A DNA stretch of 64,000 nucleotides from Gemmatimonadota bacterium (GTDB lineage: Bacteria; Latescibacterota; UBA2968; UBA8231). The notes below the pieces were generated by a model. That model was not told the DNA's origin and made no database searches. It was given only the letters and a program-made list of their open reading frames with translations. The DNA lies in assembly GCA_009841115.1 (NCBI GenBank), contig VXML01000030.1, positions 2,438 to 66,437 of the forward strand, read 5' to 3'. Made by a program: the position numbers and the translations under genes. Positions 61,753 to 64,000 of this stretch are shown in pieces. Numbering within the stretch: the stretch's first letter is position 1; the number at the start of each line of letters is the position of its first letter.

Positions 61753-62115
61753 TCAATCCAAAATGCGGATGGCTATCGCGGCTATTTGGATGTTATCGCT
61801 GAAAACCGCTTCTCGGCCGATGAGCACGATGGCATTGGCTCCTTGCTCTCGGCCCTTCTCCTGCAGGGCCCGCACGACATCATCCCAACGATGGGCCTGA
61901 TAGCCTCTACTGATAAGGACGCCCAACTCGACAAAGGCCCTCTCGATGGGCATCTCGTGTAATATCCGAACAGGCCCGTCCCAAGCGGCATAGGGCTCGT
62001 TGGTGGCGACAAACGCAATCCGCGCACCGCAGCCTATCACCCCCAGCACACACGCCAAGACAAAGCCCTGGGCTATTCTTGACCGCACGAAATCAATCGC
62101 ATCCCCAATCGACAT
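61753..62115 (-). CDS. Small lipoprotein, unknown function
   Basis: 120 residues with a lipoprotein signal (FVLACVLGVIGCGARI) after a 15-residue N-terminal stretch. The mature part is a small alpha/beta domain ending GANAIVLIGREAVFSDN, a pattern like small DUF4156/YjfN-type lipoproteins, but I cannot name the family. It overlaps the upstream gene by 23 bases. The opposite-strand frame over it is a shadow. Confidence 0.7.
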   Translation of the reverse strand: MSIGDAIDFVRSRIAQGFVLACVLGVIGCGARIAFVATNEPYAAWDGPVRILHEMPIERAFVELGVLISRGYQAHRWDDVVRALQEKGREQGANAIVLIGREAVFSDNIQIAAIAIRILD

Positions 62116-62566
62116 AGACCGTATCCATCAAGTAAACGTAGCCCATAAGCCGTCCTTTGTATGGGTAAGTCTGGCCTTTTTCCCAGGACAACAGCCGCTC
62201 TTTTTTCTGGGCCGGAACGGATATCTGCACGTCGTAGGTGGACGTACTGGCTTTGTGTCTCATTCCAATTCGGATGCCGTCTAAATACCCTGATTCCACA
62301 TGTGTAAGCTCTCCCCACCATTCCACGCACTCACCCTCGTAGCGTTTCCACGCCTCTACTTTCTGGAGGTTTGTCAGTGAGCTTTTACGGCTAAACTTGT
62401 CGTCGATCTCTGCAAACGAAATGCCGGATGGGTGATGCAGATGCCGACCGCCTTGCGAGTCTTTGTTGGAGTCGTCCATGTCGTAGGTGATGTATTCGTA
62501 GAGCGCGACGGCGACCACCAGCACAAAGATGCCTCCCACCAGTAGACTCCGATTCTCAGACTTCAC
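62093..62566 (-). CDS. Single-pass membrane protein with a small beta-barrel-like domain
   Basis: 157 residues from a GTG at 62566, preceded by GGAGG. A membrane helix (LLVGGIFVLVVAVALYEYI) is followed by a helical stretch and then a beta-rich region (ECVEWWGELTHVESGYLDGIRIGM to KGRLMGYVYLMDTVYVDWG) that looks like an OB-fold of the exported tRNA_anti-like kind. Start choice rests on the ribosome-binding site and on keeping the helix at the N terminus. It overlaps the small lipoprotein gene. Function unknown. Confidence 0.65.
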   Translation of the reverse strand: MKSENRSLLVGGIFVLVVAVALYEYITYDMDDSNKDSQGGRHLHHPSGISFAEIDDKFSRKSSLTNLQKVEAWKRYEGECVEWWGELTHVESGYLDGIRIGMRHKASTSTYDVQISVPAQKKERLLSWEKGQTYPYKGRLMGYVYLMDTVYVDWGCD

Positions 62567-62989
62567 AACACCTCCATTTTGATAAAGTGAGTCCGGGGAA
62601 CTTAGATGGAGTGTTCCCCGAACTCGTCGGCAATGTCTCTCCCTACTCCTTCTGTAGGCATTGCCGACACCTCGTTGATTTCCTTCTGATGGTGGCCGGG
62701 TGGTCTCTTGCTTGCGGCTGTACAAGGAGCCACCGTGCCGCGCGGAAACCTCCCCCGGAGATAGTGGAGCGGCGATTTTGGGACGGACTGACGGATGGTG
62801 CCGAGCCCTCTCTAAAGGCCGGCGTCCACCTTGCGTGCCGTCAGCCCGTCCATGGTGCGTTAGATGGGCAGTTGGCGCTTCTATTCGGCGATGTGGAACT
62901 TCAGCTTCTTACTCGGTTTCATCGACGGGAGCGCTAGCCCAGTCCGAGTTTTTGTTCTTCCTGCGCTACCGTTTATAATTTAGGCTTCA
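62567..62989. other. Non-coding stretch with tandem hairpins
   Basis: I see no convincing gene. On the minus strand, GAGTTCGGGGAAC pairs with GTTCCCCGGACTC (about 62590-62624), and next to it GTCGGCAATG pairs with CATTGCCGAC (62626-62668) around an inner CCTAC/GTAGG stem. Both would lie in the leader of the 62566 gene. Alternative frames here are short and unsupported. Confidence 0.5.
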
Positions 62990-63266
62990 TGTATGATTTG
63001 TATGTGATTTGGAAGTTTATTTATATAATTTTGTTATGATTTTTTCTCTAAGACAGTATGCTTGCTCCCGCTAGAGTCCCTGTGGGAAGACGCCAGTCGG
63101 TTGTGGGTCGGTTCACGGCCTCCGACCGACGCAGTCGCACCGAAGAGCGAGCAACGGGATTTGAGATACGGCATCTGGCGGGCCAAGCATATTGTAAAAA
63201 TAAAATCGCAATAAAAAATCATAGTATAATTATGAAAGCAGGCTTGTAAATCACATATAAATCACG
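62990..63266. mobile_element. Imperfect inverted-repeat (MITE-like) element
   Basis: The left end (TGATTTGTATGTGATTT at about 62994-63010, then ATAATTTTGTTATGATTTTT and AGTATGCTTG up to 63065) matches the reverse complement of the right end (63190-63266) for roughly 75 bases with about 70-75 percent identity and a few length changes. The centre, about 120 bases, is G+C-rich and holds a GGTCGG/CCGACC hairpin. No transposase frame is present. It looks like a miniature inverted-repeat element or a long non-coding hairpin; no target-site duplication was found by eye. Confidence 0.5.
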
Positions 63267-63396
63267 CACGGAACGTATCTTAATAATGGCTCCCAACGCA
63301 GTGGGAACGGCGCTTTCGCCATCCTTTTTCAGATTGATCCAATTCCGGGGGGACAATTGGTAGGGGGTCAGTTCGCCTCAAACACTGGATGCGCCT

Positions 63397-63474
63397 GACG
63401 GGCTGGCGGCCGCAAGGTGGACGCCGGGGAATCCGCAGAGGGGGAGAAACCCGGCCCCATTTCGCCAGCCCGTC
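63397..63474. other. Long hairpin, possible structured RNA
   Basis: GACGGGCTGGCG (63397-63408) pairs perfectly with CGCCAGCCCGTC (63463-63474) around 54 bases. An inner GCCGGG/CCCGGC stem (63423-63428, 63450-63455) encloses a purine-rich loop. The region between 63267 and 63561 has no convincing gene. Strand and function cannot be told. Confidence 0.45.
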
Positions 63475-63561
63475 TCATACTGCTGCGGGGTACAACCCCG
63501 GAGGCATTGTCAATACCATTCGTGAAGAGTTTCGTCGCTGGCGTCGTCGGAGATAGCCCTC

Positions 63562-63756
63562 ATGCGTATATACGATTGTCATCCGGTCGGCAAGCCGGAG
63601 GAGGCTGAGACCGTCTGTGTGCGCGATAACGATGCGTACATAAGGGGCTTAAAGCCCAAGACGAGATACGAGATTCAGCGCGGTGGAAACCTCAAGATTG
63701 CAACCTCAGATAGCGAGGGGAAGATCCGCATTGGCGTTGGGTATTTGCTTGATTGA
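63562..63756 (+). CDS. Small hypothetical protein
   Basis: 64 residues starting at an ATG preceded by GGAGAT. Composition is ordinary for a soluble protein, with a short alternating pattern (YIRGLKPKTRYEIQRGGNLKIATSD) suggesting a small beta domain. Family not recognised. The hairpin-rich region lies just upstream. Could be chance, but the ribosome-binding site and codon pattern favour a real gene. Confidence 0.5.
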   Translation: MRIYDCHPVGKPEEAETVCVRDNDAYIRGLKPKTRYEIQRGGNLKIATSDSEGKIRIGVGYLLD

Positions 63757-63783
63757 AAATTGACAGCAAGCCGTAGGGAAACG

Positions 63784-63978
63784 TCAACTCGCGTCCGCTG
63801 CTTTCTTCTTTAGCACATGGTAAAACAGATTCGCGACGAGAAACACAGCGAGGAGGGTCAAATAGGCACCTATTGTGCCGATCTCTTGCTTAATAATGTC
63901 CGTCACAACATTGATGCCGATCAGCGCTGCACAGTACAGCGCGAGGACATGCCACCACTTAAAATTCCAACGGTTCAT
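63784..63978 (-). CDS. Small protein with two transmembrane helices
   Basis: 64 residues with AGAGGA eight bases before the ATG. Two hydrophobic helices, WHVLALYCAALIGINVVTDII and IGAYLTLLAVFLVANLFYHVL, are joined by a short polar turn, with a Lys-rich C terminus, so both ends are probably cytoplasmic. Family not recognised. It reads away from the window's right edge. Confidence 0.65.
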   Translation of the reverse strand: MNRWNFKWWHVLALYCAALIGINVVTDIIKQEIGTIGAYLTLLAVFLVANLFYHVLKKKAADAS

Positions 63979-64000
63979 GGCATTTCCTCTTTCCGCCGTC

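Noticed and set aside
62587..62978. Plus-strand frames of 116 and 92 codons
   Set aside because: They overlap the hairpin region, have no ribosome-binding site, and show Arg/Cys/Pro-rich off-frame composition.
63034..63249. Short frames on both strands within the inverted-repeat element
   Set aside because: Frames on both strands arise from the repeat; no coding signals.
63397..63474. Signal recognition particle RNA or a known riboswitch
   Set aside because: The conserved SRP loop and the core motifs of cobalamin and c-di-GMP riboswitches are not present.

Overview
The window reads as chromosomal DNA of an uncultivated Gram-negative bacterium with fairly high G+C. Outer-membrane proteins, many lipoproteins with clear lipoboxes, paired ExbD/TolR genes, a PorV-like barrel, a FlgD-like C-terminal fold and FG-GAP/ASPIC proteins suggest a lineage near the FCB group (for example Latescibacterota-like). 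That placement is an inference from gene content; no rRNA is present to confirm it.

Layout. 0-0.5 kb: the end of an ankyrin-repeat gene. 0.5-9.9 kb, minus strand: a PQQ-type sugar dehydrogenase, a small cytochrome c lipoprotein, a glutamate-1-semialdehyde aminotransferase-like enzyme, tRNA-Pro(TGG), pyrF, a protein with DSL-rich repeats, RNase P RNA with its terminator, a zinc-ribbon coiled-coil protein, a split transketolase and an Ldh-family dehydrogenase. 9.9-18.6 kb: a cluster of TPR, FG-GAP/ASPIC (CRTAC1-like) and HEAT-repeat exported proteins. 18.7-21 kb: a DUF4159 protein and a partner exported protein. 21-39.5 kb, plus strand: a large envelope locus with two paralogous giant barrel-like proteins, two paralogous lipoproteins, a discoidin-like protein, a PorV-like barrel, a 1090-residue TPR protein, ExbB/TolQ, two ExbD/TolR proteins (one lacking the usual membrane aspartate) and a PpiC-type chaperone. 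39.5-47.5 kb: two large polytopic membrane proteins bracketing a formylglycine-generating-enzyme-like lipoprotein, an L-domain-like lipoprotein and two NHL-repeat proteins. 47.9-52.5 kb: an M28-peptidase-like/FtsX fusion whose metal ligands look lost.

52.5-59.5 kb looks like a horizontally acquired defence island and is the most interesting part. A HigB-type toxin gene overlaps by one base a 1663-codon gene whose first ~90 residues are a complete HigA antitoxin. The same polypeptide continues into a sacsin/Hsp90-like ATPase domain, about 1000 unrecognised residues, and a full superfamily 2 helicase. It converges on a Schlafen AlbA_2/RecG-like gene. A diverged ~50-bp piece of that AlbA_2 gene sits on the far side of the toxin, so the module is flanked by related sequences. 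I read it as a toxin-antitoxin unit whose antitoxin is built into a nucleic-acid sensor or motor.

59.6-61.6 kb holds a methylthioribose-kinase-like kinase and a class I mannose-6-phosphate isomerase, probably co-transcribed. 61.7-64 kb holds small exported or membrane proteins and about 1 kb without convincing genes. That stretch contains a ~275-bp imperfect inverted-repeat (MITE-like) element and several strong hairpins.
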